Assembly: GCF_000371785.1 (NCBI RefSeq)
Contig: NZ_AQUI01000002.1
Location: forward strand, 3,327,276-3,391,275
Length of the DNA: 64,000 nt
Direction: 5' to 3'
Origin: Actinopolyspora halophila DSM 43834
Lineage (GTDB): Bacteria; Actinomycetota; Actinomycetes; Mycobacteriales; Pseudonocardiaceae
A program made the translations under genes and the position numbers. The notes below the pieces were generated by a model. The model made no database searches. It worked only from the letters and a program-made list of their open reading frames with translations, and had not been told where the DNA came from. Below, in pieces: positions 40,401 through 49,731 of this stretch. Position 1 is the stretch's first letter. The number at the start of each line of letters is the position of its first letter.

Positions 40401-43400
40401 GGCTCCGGTTCCCAGTGGAACAACACCGGACAGCGCGGCAGCACCGGGCCGTCCGTGTCGAACCACTCGGAGACCGCGGCCCCGGGCAGGAGCACCACTC
40501 CGAGCGACGACGCCCCGTCGAAGGTTCGCACCGAATCCTCCAACTCGACGAACCGGGGCGATACTCCTCGTGTCACCGGGCGGCCGAGCACTCACTCCCA
40601 GCCCACACGTCCGACGCCCGATTCGAGGACGACACACCAGACACCCGTTGACACCACCGGTGAACCCAACCGCACGGGTGAGTCCTCCCGGAACAACAGT
40701 GGCCGGGACGTGGCCGACGACGAATCGGCACCGACACGACCGGCTCCGACGATGGAATCGAACCTGCGTGCCGAGGTGTTGCACGGCTTGCTGTTCACCA
40801 CTCCGGTCGACAGCGGTGCGGTGCTCCACGAGCTCCACCAGCTGCGGGGCGATCAGACCGCGATCCAGGCGCTGCAGGAGAGCTTCCGCGCACGCACCGG
40901 TGGCTTGGACCTGTGGATGCCGTTGGCGTTGAACCTCGATCAGCCCAGCTACTTGCGGGCGATGGACCTGCTGGGGCTGCCGCGCGACTACGTGACGGGC
41001 CCGGTCCAGCCCGGCGCACCGTCGACCTCCGCGCCGCCGGGAATGGGTTTCGACCCCGCCTACAACCAGTCGGTGTGGAACTTCGCCGGTCAACTGGTCC
41101 AGCACAACTCGACGGGTCGATTCGACGACGCGATGACGATGCTGCACGGAGTCGGCCGCGACATCCGCGCGTTGTGGGCGATCCAGGACGCCTACCGGGC
41201 GCAGACGGGCAGCGAGCTGAGCTCCGATCTGATGAGCACGGCACCCTGGCGTTACCACGAGGTGTTGCACGCCATGGGCGCCTACTCCACCGATCCGGTG
41301 TCGATGGAGCAGGCATCGCACTGGCACGACCAGCTCAAGCGGTCCACCTTCGAGCACCACGCACGGGGTCGCACCACCATCCGCACCGATCACCCCGAGG
41401 ACGGCTGCTACATCCGCGCCCACCTGTGGGCACTGGACCTGCAGCGCATGGGTGCCGCACCGAGCAAGATCTTCGTGGCACGCATCAACCCGCCCCTGTC
41501 GGTGCGCACACCGCACTCCGCCGATGCGCTCCCCGGTCTCCCCGGACAGCTCAACTGGAGCTTTCACGTCGCGCCCTCGGTCACCGTCAGCACCCCGAAC
41601 GGCCCGAAGCTGCACGTGCTCGACCCCTCCACCAGCGACGCCCCGCTATCGTTCGACAACTGGCTGTCCAACATGAATGTCGAGGTCGCAAGCGAGACCA
41701 CCCAGATCCTGGGGGGCTCACCGCAGCGCATCCAGCAGGTCATCGACGCCGATTTCATGGGCGACCCCGCCGGATGGGGACTGGCCACCAACAACAGTTG
41801 GATGCCGAGCGGACGCGCCATGGTGATCGCCTCCGACCCCAGCGCGCTGTTCTTTCCCCAACCGTGGAACCCGGCTCAGAACCCGCAGTCGCTCCAGGGC
41901 GCCGACACGCAGGTGCGCGAGCGCTACGAGGACCTGCTGGTTCAGCACAACGACTCCGCCCAGCAACGAGCGGAATACCGTACGCGGTTGGAGCACCTGC
42001 TCAACAACGTGGGCGCGATACACCAGAGCGATCCCGGATCCCTCTCGATCGACCCGAACGATCCGAACTCGCTGAGCTTCGATCCCACCAACCTGACCGG
42101 CAACGGGAACGATCTGTTCACGTCGGGCACCTTCGCCCCGAACGTTGCCAACGAGTTCGACGAGATGCTCAACGACCCCGGTTTCAACGCGCTGTTGAAC
42201 AACACCACCGGCGGTTTCGACCCGCACGCGCTTGGCACGGACAACTTCGACCGAAACGGCTTCGACGGAGACGGTCCCGGCCCGAACGGTCCCGACCCGA
42301 ACGACGGCGGAAACCATGGCGAGCACGGCGTGTCCGGACCCGGTTCGGTGCCGCCGAACGCGCCGCCGTCCGACGGGACGGTGAACCCCGGTGCCCTGTT
42401 CGCGCCCGACTCGTCGAGTTCGCGAATCTTCGCCGAGTGGAACGACCCGCACACCTTCCGGGACCGTTCCGGCGGTTCCGGGAGCCGCCCAGCCCCACTG
42501 GGCACCGACGAGAACACGAGCACCTCCGACCGAGCCGAGGACACCTCGTCGCGGGAACACGACTCGAACACCGGCGGTGACGAACCCTCCTCGTGGGACA
42601 GGTCGTGGAAGCACAGCACCGCCTCCACCGCCAGCTGGTTCGAGCCCGACACCACGCCCGTGCGGCCAGAGCAGTGGAACGAGCAGCGCGAGCACACTCC
42701 CGCTCACGAAGTCGCCACCGAGGTCCGCGACGTGCGCATGAACAGCACGGCCAACAACCTGGAGTACTACGAGGGCCGCATCCGCTACGACCTCCGCCAC
42801 ATGGACGTTGCGGGGCAGGGCGTCCAGGAGTACACCTTCCGAGCCCATCTCTCCCCCGACCCGGCCATCACTCCCGAACAGCTCGGCGGCCTGCGCGACC
42901 GGCTCAGCGAGACCGTGGACAACCTGTTCAACCAGGGGAACCGGCTGCCCTCGGGCGATCGGTTCCACGTCCGCGTCGAATTCGTCGACAGCCCCGCCGA
43001 GGCGCACGACACCATCCGCGTCAGCGGCGGGGGACACACGAACCAGACCCACTGGAACGTCCACGCCTCACCGAACACCCACGCCCACGAGATCGGTCAC
43101 TACCTCGGTCTCCCGGACGAGTCACCGGATCCCCGAGGTTCGCTCGACGACCCCGACACCCGCCGGGTGTTCAACCGGGGGGACCCTCCCAGGGCCACCG
43201 ATGTGCGCACCGGCGAGCCGCACCCCTCGCGGAACTCCGTCCTACTGGACAACGGCCTGATGGGCCATTCCGCCGACCACGACCCCCACCTCAAGCCCCG
43301 GCACCTCTGGAACATCGAGAACACCGCCCACAGCCAGGGCGCCCGACCCGACATCACCCCCCGCCCAAACAGCACCCCCCCTTTCCCCGAGGAACCGGCC

Positions 43401-46400
43401 ACCGCGCACCCCGAGAGCCGGAACGACGAGGACGGCGACCGACAGCCGTCCGCACCTCGCGAGACCGACCGGACGGACACACCGGAGAACGACACGAGTC
43501 CGCCCCCGACGATCACCCTCACCAAACCGGATCGGACACAGGAACAACTCGTGACCCCCGGAGACCGTGGAGCCGAGGCGGGCGAACCTCGTGCCCCCGA
43601 GGAGCGGAACACGGAACCACTCCCTTCCGAAGAGCGTTCCCACTCCCTTCCCCCCGATGTGCACGGCTCCACGGAAAACCGGGACAACAGTTCCACGGCC
43701 ACGCACGACGACGCGGGAAACTCCACACCGGAAGTGTCCCGGGACCGATCCTCGGTCCGGAACGAGCGAGGCGGCCAAGTCGACGATTCCTCGACCCGGC
43801 CCCTCGACGACTCGTGGGGCACACGCTCCGGACAGGCCGCTCGGATCCGTCCGGCGGAAAACGACGCCACTCCCACACCGCACGTTGACCCGGCACAATC
43901 ACGACCGAACCGCCTGCCCCCGATCCCCGAAGAGATCGAGCTGGAGACCTTCCACCAGCGACCCGACATCGAGCACCCGAGCCCGAACACCTCGTCCACG
44001 ACCACGAACCGCTACTCGGACGAAAGCGCCGAGCAGCAACCGGCCAGGAGCGACCACACCGACGAGGAGCCAGCCGGGTTCGTCCGGCCGCACGAGACGA
44101 CGGACTACGGGACGCACACCACCCACACCGCGAACGAACAACGCGAGGACCCCGACGCCACCACCTCGGAACCGGCAGCACCACCGCCACCGACCCGGCT
44201 GCCCCCCATCCCGGAGGAAGACGAACCGGGGGTCGTGCGACAGCAATCCGACGGCGACGAGCCGAATCCGGGCGCGGACGCGGCGGGGCACCACACCACG
44301 AACGAGGGCACCGAGCACCAACGGGAGCCGGGGAGCTTCACCGACGAGGTGCTCGCCGAGTTCGACCGGGTACACGAGGCGGCGGACGATCAGGTACCCG
44401 CTCCCCTCGCCACGACCGCTCGACCGGAGACGAACGAACAGCCCACTTCGGACCCGGTGCCGCCACCGCGCGGGACCAACACCGAAAGCTCGCGCGAGAT
44501 CCCGCTCGACCGGATCAGGGCCGACCGCCCGAAGGTCGACGGGGACATCGACGGCACCTCCGTGCGCGAGTCGGTGCTCGAACTGCTCACCGGTAACGAG
44601 CAGCTGCGGGGCAACCCGAACCTGCGGGACTTCGTCGAGGTCGCGTTCTCCGACGAGAACCTGCGGAAGAAGTTCCACGACTCGGCCGACGGCAGCTACG
44701 AGGTGGACCTGGGCCCCCGGGCGGGCAAGCACGGCGGGCGGGTCAGCCTGGACGTGGTCGGGCTGCGCGAGGCGGCGCGGAACGACTCACGCGAGGGGAC
44801 CGAGGAGTTCACCAGTTCGCGGACGCACGACAGTTCCCGGCACAGCTCCACCAACAAGCGCTCCCCGCTGGGAACCGGAGGGTTCAACATCCGGATACCG
44901 TGGCTGCACCTGCTGACGCAGCTGCAGGTGGCGGGTCTGATCAACTCCCGGGACTCGGGCCTGACGGCGCAGAACTCGCACGAGAAGACCACCGCGCTCA
45001 CCGAGCACGGGCGGCCGAGCCGGACGGTCGAGCACACGGTCGACTACCGGATCACCCTGCGCACGCCGGGCCGGTTCAGCTGGAACGACGAGGTGACCCA
45101 GCACGGGGCGGCTGACGCGAAGGCACGCCTCACCTGGCCGGACGACACGGCGCGGGATTCGACGGGCGAGCCCTGGCGACACCCGGGCGAGATCGAGCAC
45201 GTCGAGCTCTCCGGTCTCGGTGACGTCCACCGCGCGGTGTCCGAGGAACTGGGACTGCGGGTGGGCGATCCGGCCGGCCGCGAGCTGCGCGACTGGCTGC
45301 GCTCGTTGGGCGAGGAGGTGTTCGAGGGGCCGGTCCGGAAATCCTTCTCCTTCGGCGGAAAGCGGGCTCCGACCGAGATCGTGGTGGGCATCGCCGACGG
45401 TGCGAGCGCCCAACGGCTTTCCGACGTCGAGGGGACAGTCGAGCGCACCGCCAAGGACGCGGCGGAGTCCACCTCCGAACAGGCGAACACCCGCCAGCGC
45501 GGCGGCGGGCTGTGGGTGGCCGCCGGTGACATCACCGGCCTGACCGGGGCGCTGGTCGGACCGAACGTCTCGCACGTCCGCAGCACCCGGAACGAGAACG
45601 CGCTCACCGGCGGTCACGAACGTGAGACCACCAGCGGCTACCGAGGACGGCTCAACAAACAACGCCTCGGAGTGCAGTACCTGGTCCGGGTGGGCGACGA
45701 ACAACGTGAGGTTCCGAACGACGAACCGCACCAGGACAACGAACCGAACCGCGACAACGAACGCGCCACCGGTGAGAACGTCGGACCACCCGCCCCGCGA
45801 TCGGTGAAGCGATACGCCCCCGAACGGCTGCTGCGAGTGGAGGGGACGGCGACGGTGTGGACGCGCGGCACCGACGGCGGGACAACTCAGGACTCCCCCA
45901 CCGCCGAAGGTGAACGGAGCCCCGATCGCGCCGGGGAAACCTCCGGGAACGAGACTCCCGGCACACCGCGGCGGGAGCCCACGGCAGACCCCGTCGGGGC
46001 CGATCGCCACCGGGTCCCGGACCGGCTCGACGCCCACCAACGGCTGCCGGAGCAGACGGTGCAGGCCATCACCGGGCCGGTGCTGAGCAAGCTGCACGCC
46101 GACGGAACGCTGCCGGGCAAGGACCTTCCCGACCTCGCCGAACGGCTCAACTCCTTCGTGCGCAACCACCCCGGGGAACTCACCGGTGGAGACGGGTTGC
46201 GCCTGCCGCTGGGCTCGATGCACCCGGGCGCTCCGGACGTGTTCGTGCGCGGCGCGATGGACCGCGCCGGGGCTCGGTACCTGGGCAGCCCGGACGGTGA
46301 GTCGGTCAAAAGCAGGCTCGGGGGACACGACGAGCACAGTGCCGGGCGTGAGCACGGCAGGACCACCACTGCTGGAATCAGCGGGATCACACCCGCCTCG

Positions 46401-49400
46401 ATCACCAACCCGGTCGGGCCCGACCAGCACAACAACTTCTCCGGTCTGCAGACCGCGGTGGAGACCACGAACGCTCGCGGCGAGACCACCTCGCACAAGA
46501 GCGGCTACGACCGGTCGTCGGAAAGCTCCCCGGTGCACGAGTTCAGCTACCCGACCGAGTTCGAGGTGCGGATCGGCGGCCGGTGGTCGGACCGGCCGGA
46601 CCCGTCCACCACGAGCACGATCAGCTCGGAGGTGCGGGTATCGGTCCCCGAACGCACGGAGGTCCGATTCGACGAGCCACGGTCCGAACCGGACACCACG
46701 GACGCCGGACGGGAAAACCGGAGCGCAGGAGAAGGGCCCCGGAACACCGGAAGGGAAAACCACGGGGACGGAACGACAGGATCCTGGCAACGGGGCCGGG
46801 CACCGCGCCGGGAGCGGGAAGGGCACCTCCCCGCCGGATTCGAGCTGGAAACGCTCAAACCCGTGCCGGGACTGCGTCGCACGATGACGGACATGCTCGG
46901 TGCGGTCACGGGGTCACGCTGGCCGGGTCGACTGACGGCTCCGTTCGTCGGCGGCAGGCCCGCCGCGTTCGACGAGTCCGTCAACCACGGGATGACCAGC
47001 AGTCGCGATCGAAGCAGTGGCGCACTCGACGAGCACAACGCCGCGCTCGACGCGATGGAGTCCTTCACCAGCACCGATGCCCGGGCCGCCCGGTTCGAAC
47101 GGGCCGCGCTGCACCGCGACACCGCGTGGTTGAAGAGCCACAACCCCGGGGGGATGATGGGCAACCGGGAGCTGACCACCCGGGCGGACCTGTCCACCAG
47201 GCTGGACACCCCGCGCGTGGTCGCCAGGGACGACGCGCACCGCTTCGGCGGTTCCGACGAGCGCGCCGAGCGAGCTCTGGGCTCCAAGGCCAAGCGGAAC
47301 CGCAACTACCGGGCCGGGATCGACATCACGCACTACTTCTCGAGCGGGAACCCAGCGGCGCTGATCGGTCCGTCCTTCGAGGCCGGCGGGAAGTACACCA
47401 CCGAGAACGCCGAGACGTCGAAGTCCGAGACCGCGAAGAGCAGCTCCTCGCACCACCACTCCGAACGGGGCTACCTGGTTCGCTACGACGCGGTGCACGA
47501 GGTTCGTACCTCGACGCGACACTCCTGGCAGGACCCCTTCCGGCTGCTGCACCGCGGCGCCCCGGAAGAGCGGAGCAAGTGGGTAAGGGTGCGCGACGCC
47601 GTCGAGGCGTGGGTCCCCGCCTCGGAACTGCACCAGGTCGGCAGGCTTGGCGAATCCGACATCGAACGGCTGACCGAGGAGGATGCCGAGCACTACCGGA
47701 GCAACACCGAGCACTCGGACGCCGAGCGGTCGGGCACTGACACGGGGCCCCCGCAGGGGACCGCGTTCGAGTCCACGCCACGGGCACCGCAGCACAACGA
47801 CGGATCCGGAACGACGACCGACGAGGAGCGCTCCACGGTGCGTCCACCGGCGAACGTCGGACGCGGCAGCGGCAGGGTCGAGCTCTACAGGCTGGGCGCC
47901 GCCCGGGAGCTGCTGGAACAGGTGCAGCAGCGGTTGGATGGCTGGTCCCGGGAGCACGGACGGCCCGGCGCCCGGGCGCGGATGCTCGACCTCGCCTACG
48001 AAGCGCTGGGCAAGCCCCGGTTACAGCGACAACCGAGCGTGCCGAAGTTCGACGCGATCAACGAACGGGTCGTCGACGAGGTGCTGGGCCAGCTGGGCAG
48101 CAGGCACGGGTTCAACAACGCCGTGGAGGAGATGCTCAACGGCGGGCGGCAGATTCACCTCACCGGGGACACCCCCTTCGGCAAGGTCGAGCAACTGGTG
48201 GTGCTGCACGCACGTCCCGGGGCGGGGCAGTACCAGCGGACGCTGTCCGATCGCACCACCACGGAGTCGCACGGGACCAGCCACGCTACCGACCGAGGTG
48301 ACCAGCGAGGGTGGGACTTCAACACCATGCTCGGGGTCTCGCCCTTCTACGGGACCAGCGGAAACCCCGGAAGCGTGCACATGCACGGCCTCACCGGCGC
48401 CTACAGCAGCAAGCGGGGCTTCGAGAACACCGCGAGCACCGAGCACTCCGCCGCCGCCACCGGCAAGGAGGACGGGGTGCAGTTCCTGCACGACCTGACC
48501 ATCGACATGGAGGTCTACCCCTACGCCCGGCCGGGCACCTACAGCAACCACCTCGGCGCGTGGTTCGACCGGATCGCCCCGCGCCGCTTCGGGGAGCCGT
48601 GGCGCAGCAGCTTCGAACTGCGCGGAGCGGCGCGTTCCACCGTCCCCACCTCCGAGGTGCTGCCCGCCGATGGCACTGTTCCGGCCCCCCGGACTCGGGT
48701 CGACGGCTCGTTCCTGCAGAACCGGGGTGACCGGGCGGACCAGCCCGCTTGGTCACCGGGGGAGAAGGTGCGGGCGCGACCGTTCGCCGCACCGGCGCTG
48801 CACCACGAGCTCGGCAAGCTCGCCCACGGTGACCCCGAACTGGACCCGCCCCGGCCGGGCCTCCGTCCGGGTAACGCCGCCCGGCTGCACACCGCCACCG
48901 ATGTCGGCCACCTGCGCTCGAATCTGCGGAATGCGCTGTCCACCGGTGGCCACACCGTCGAACTCGCGGGAGGACATCTGGAGTCGGTGCGGATCAACGC
49001 CGATCTGAGCCGTCGTGAGCTGCTCGGTGAGATCAAGCAGGACTCGCTGTCCAACACCGACACGGAACAGCGGGCGACGAAGTCGACCGCGCAACGCGGC
49101 GGCCAGGCGGGGGCGATGAGTTCGATGGACTTCCGCCAGCCGGGATTGGAGGGAGCACCACTGCGACCGCACCAGGGCCTGGTCAGCATCAACCGGACCC
49201 TGGGCGACTGGAACAGCAGCCAGGAGGCGGAGAACTCCACCACCGAGGAATCCACCGGCAGGAGCGAGGAACCCCGCTACCTGGTGCGGGTGACACCGGA
49301 GTGGGAGCTGACCCCGTCCTACCGGGGCAAGAACCCGACGGAGTGGGAACAGCCGCTGCGCACCGGGCCGGACGAGCCGATACTGGTCGAAGTGGACCGT

Positions 49401-49655
49401 ACCGGGCTGATCCGGTTGGGGCTGCACGAATCGGTACAGCCCTCCGAAGCGGCCGAGGAGCGAGCCCCTGAATCGACCGTGGAACAGGCTCCCGAGTCGA
49501 GTTCGGACCGAAGCGAGCGGACAGGTGCCGAGGACGCCCCCGCCGGTGAGGTGCGGCCGCTGCGGGAGAACCACACGGGAGAGGCGCCGCCGCAGAGCGC
49601 GTTGGCGAGTTTCCTCGCCCCCTCGCCGCCCGCGGGCGGGCAGGACGGCGGCTGA
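37416..49655 (+). CDS. Giant type VII-associated multidomain toxin candidate (4,079 aa)
   Basis: In order it contains: a WXG-like N-terminus (ALEIVGGQRWPEGDEDGLRR ... WSDISAAIDKLEAAVD); a hydrophobic stretch at about 109-172; a Ser/Thr/Gly/Asn tract (about 330-1110); and a papain-like protein-glutamine-deamidase domain with C1331 (EDGCYIRAHLWALD), H1384 (WSFHVAPSV) and D1403 (HVLDPS). A metzincin-like protease follows with H1891, E1892, H1895 and D1901 in HEIGHYLGLPDE and a later GLMG Met-turn. After a second low-complexity tract come about six degenerate beta-rich modules from residue 2480 to 3980. ATG 37416 has AAGGA 11 bases upstream; a GTG at 37362 is less likely. Modification and cleavage of host or competitor proteins is inferred. 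No immunity gene follows. Confidence 0.72.
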   Translation: MPTELPEGLQKALEIVGGQRWPEGDEDGLRRMSTAWSDISAAIDKLEAAVDRSANDIGTTMHGEFSDAYGKYVTDTLRPMLRNLRAKTDNHSEFTKNTAADIQYAKISIIVQLVIVAATLAFSWLPGIGQAITAAAAATARAVITSIFRTVLQNIIAGAAAGVALEVGLDAVIQGMQMLTGVRTDWNEDFTKGAALGGALGGAMGGAVYGAFRGIGGFARGGIGDVSGSGVDNVTGNLAKGFDDKVVRGPSAEGAEGILGQGAKNFLDTTGGKLGFDAANIVGQGGAGLAADGATNSALGSEEWNPFSFTSSMADGFEKRGDGTNSSYGGGNAESGTNINGLNGLGDFDDVDTDLPGTEGLPKTIGAPEGVTHGEGTDFDSYSSWTGEDSDGSTLDNGASEKSWLSGTTLGAAETTRNSFGPGPNGVDQSSSARSNETGDSESTASEQRSGNGGHGGNIPHEGSTGVGTNQDRWDSTSGFRNRGWNGITVPVTDGGTSGNGNTPDGDSVVGSQHDTPTENGSQHAPGSYTWQDDNGGADTNGSTSLTSVPEDYSAEQPPPGREQNTVHDETDTTVAVGGRTDAEDTAQQSGPNSTRFQDQHSDPVDPPPRSPAPPREGPGLADDTGVPTSTTDAAGSGGSETTDRSSSTVTESTPSNDAGQHDTRGTSNAEVRQDGSTPLDTGGGTRELDTSPEHNQAAPGSETKQSQEGGERSGSGNTHATTEFRTNDSSASNTIDDESTTVQRTPDGHTHTRPAPEADGPRRDTDTTGSQQRDRTNTPAPDRDAISNHTGSDTRPDGNEASTRPGKPTDSRFDEPSRAPTHVHDETTETAPQPERANGEDTTARPEYDTSITGNTTEHGPTPVVAPQGGNTSPTPGSGTGTNTGNTTPGRPDTADRTAGPPRNTTSSGETAPSGHTTGGEVTPTPSRTDLDGSPVSTTSEGPGAEKATPHPTESDPNSETSRIPNAEKTTGLDEIPENKSESSSTVAPPVDRSGSGSQWNNTGQRGSTGPSVSNHSETAAPGRSTTPSDDAPSKVRTESSNSTNRGDTPRVTGRPSTHSQPTRPTPDSRTTHQTPVDTTGEPNRTGESSRNNSGRDVADDESAPTRPAPTMESNLRAEVLHGLLFTTPVDSGAVLHELHQLRGDQTAIQALQESFRARTGGLDLWMPLALNLDQPSYLRAMDLLGLPRDYVTGPVQPGAPSTSAPPGMGFDPAYNQSVWNFAGQLVQHNSTGRFDDAMTMLHGVGRDIRALWAIQDAYRAQTGSELSSDLMSTAPWRYHEVLHAMGAYSTDPVSMEQASHWHDQLKRSTFEHHARGRTTIRTDHPEDGCYIRAHLWALDLQRMGAAPSKIFVARINPPLSVRTPHSADALPGLPGQLNWSFHVAPSVTVSTPNGPKLHVLDPSTSDAPLSFDNWLSNMNVEVASETTQILGGSPQRIQQVIDADFMGDPAGWGLATNNSWMPSGRAMVIASDPSALFFPQPWNPAQNPQSLQGADTQVRERYEDLLVQHNDSAQQRAEYRTRLEHLLNNVGAIHQSDPGSLSIDPNDPNSLSFDPTNLTGNGNDLFTSGTFAPNVANEFDEMLNDPGFNALLNNTTGGFDPHALGTDNFDRNGFDGDGPGPNGPDPNDGGNHGEHGVSGPGSVPPNAPPSDGTVNPGALFAPDSSSSRIFAEWNDPHTFRDRSGGSGSRPAPLGTDENTSTSDRAEDTSSREHDSNTGGDEPSSWDRSWKHSTASTASWFEPDTTPVRPEQWNEQREHTPAHEVATEVRDVRMNSTANNLEYYEGRIRYDLRHMDVAGQGVQEYTFRAHLSPDPAITPEQLGGLRDRLSETVDNLFNQGNRLPSGDRFHVRVEFVDSPAEAHDTIRVSGGGHTNQTHWNVHASPNTHAHEIGHYLGLPDESPDPRGSLDDPDTRRVFNRGDPPRATDVRTGEPHPSRNSVLLDNGLMGHSADHDPHLKPRHLWNIENTAHSQGARPDITPRPNSTPPFPEEPATAHPESRNDEDGDRQPSAPRETDRTDTPENDTSPPPTITLTKPDRTQEQLVTPGDRGAEAGEPRAPEERNTEPLPSEERSHSLPPDVHGSTENRDNSSTATHDDAGNSTPEVSRDRSSVRNERGGQVDDSSTRPLDDSWGTRSGQAARIRPAENDATPTPHVDPAQSRPNRLPPIPEEIELETFHQRPDIEHPSPNTSSTTTNRYSDESAEQQPARSDHTDEEPAGFVRPHETTDYGTHTTHTANEQREDPDATTSEPAAPPPPTRLPPIPEEDEPGVVRQQSDGDEPNPGADAAGHHTTNEGTEHQREPGSFTDEVLAEFDRVHEAADDQVPAPLATTARPETNEQPTSDPVPPPRGTNTESSREIPLDRIRADRPKVDGDIDGTSVRESVLELLTGNEQLRGNPNLRDFVEVAFSDENLRKKFHDSADGSYEVDLGPRAGKHGGRVSLDVVGLREAARNDSREGTEEFTSSRTHDSSRHSSTNKRSPLGTGGFNIRIPWLHLLTQLQVAGLINSRDSGLTAQNSHEKTTALTEHGRPSRTVEHTVDYRITLRTPGRFSWNDEVTQHGAADAKARLTWPDDTARDSTGEPWRHPGEIEHVELSGLGDVHRAVSEELGLRVGDPAGRELRDWLRSLGEEVFEGPVRKSFSFGGKRAPTEIVVGIADGASAQRLSDVEGTVERTAKDAAESTSEQANTRQRGGGLWVAAGDITGLTGALVGPNVSHVRSTRNENALTGGHERETTSGYRGRLNKQRLGVQYLVRVGDEQREVPNDEPHQDNEPNRDNERATGENVGPPAPRSVKRYAPERLLRVEGTATVWTRGTDGGTTQDSPTAEGERSPDRAGETSGNETPGTPRREPTADPVGADRHRVPDRLDAHQRLPEQTVQAITGPVLSKLHADGTLPGKDLPDLAERLNSFVRNHPGELTGGDGLRLPLGSMHPGAPDVFVRGAMDRAGARYLGSPDGESVKSRLGGHDEHSAGREHGRTTTAGISGITPASITNPVGPDQHNNFSGLQTAVETTNARGETTSHKSGYDRSSESSPVHEFSYPTEFEVRIGGRWSDRPDPSTTSTISSEVRVSVPERTEVRFDEPRSEPDTTDAGRENRSAGEGPRNTGRENHGDGTTGSWQRGRAPRREREGHLPAGFELETLKPVPGLRRTMTDMLGAVTGSRWPGRLTAPFVGGRPAAFDESVNHGMTSSRDRSSGALDEHNAALDAMESFTSTDARAARFERAALHRDTAWLKSHNPGGMMGNRELTTRADLSTRLDTPRVVARDDAHRFGGSDERAERALGSKAKRNRNYRAGIDITHYFSSGNPAALIGPSFEAGGKYTTENAETSKSETAKSSSSHHHSERGYLVRYDAVHEVRTSTRHSWQDPFRLLHRGAPEERSKWVRVRDAVEAWVPASELHQVGRLGESDIERLTEEDAEHYRSNTEHSDAERSGTDTGPPQGTAFESTPRAPQHNDGSGTTTDEERSTVRPPANVGRGSGRVELYRLGAARELLEQVQQRLDGWSREHGRPGARARMLDLAYEALGKPRLQRQPSVPKFDAINERVVDEVLGQLGSRHGFNNAVEEMLNGGRQIHLTGDTPFGKVEQLVVLHARPGAGQYQRTLSDRTTTESHGTSHATDRGDQRGWDFNTMLGVSPFYGTSGNPGSVHMHGLTGAYSSKRGFENTASTEHSAAATGKEDGVQFLHDLTIDMEVYPYARPGTYSNHLGAWFDRIAPRRFGEPWRSSFELRGAARSTVPTSEVLPADGTVPAPRTRVDGSFLQNRGDRADQPAWSPGEKVRARPFAAPALHHELGKLAHGDPELDPPRPGLRPGNAARLHTATDVGHLRSNLRNALSTGGHTVELAGGHLESVRINADLSRRELLGEIKQDSLSNTDTEQRATKSTAQRGGQAGAMSSMDFRQPGLEGAPLRPHQGLVSINRTLGDWNSSQEAENSTTEESTGRSEEPRYLVRVTPEWELTPSYRGKNPTEWEQPLRTGPDEPILVEVDRTGLIRLGLHESVQPSEAAEERAPESTVEQAPESSSDRSERTGAEDAPAGEVRPLRENHTGEAPPQSALASFLAPSPPAGGQDGG

Positions 49656-49731
49656 CCTCCCGTACCGCGCAGAGCCGTCGGTGGGCAGTGTTCCGGACCC
49701 GAGCACCTCCGCGCACTTCCGCTGTGGACTC

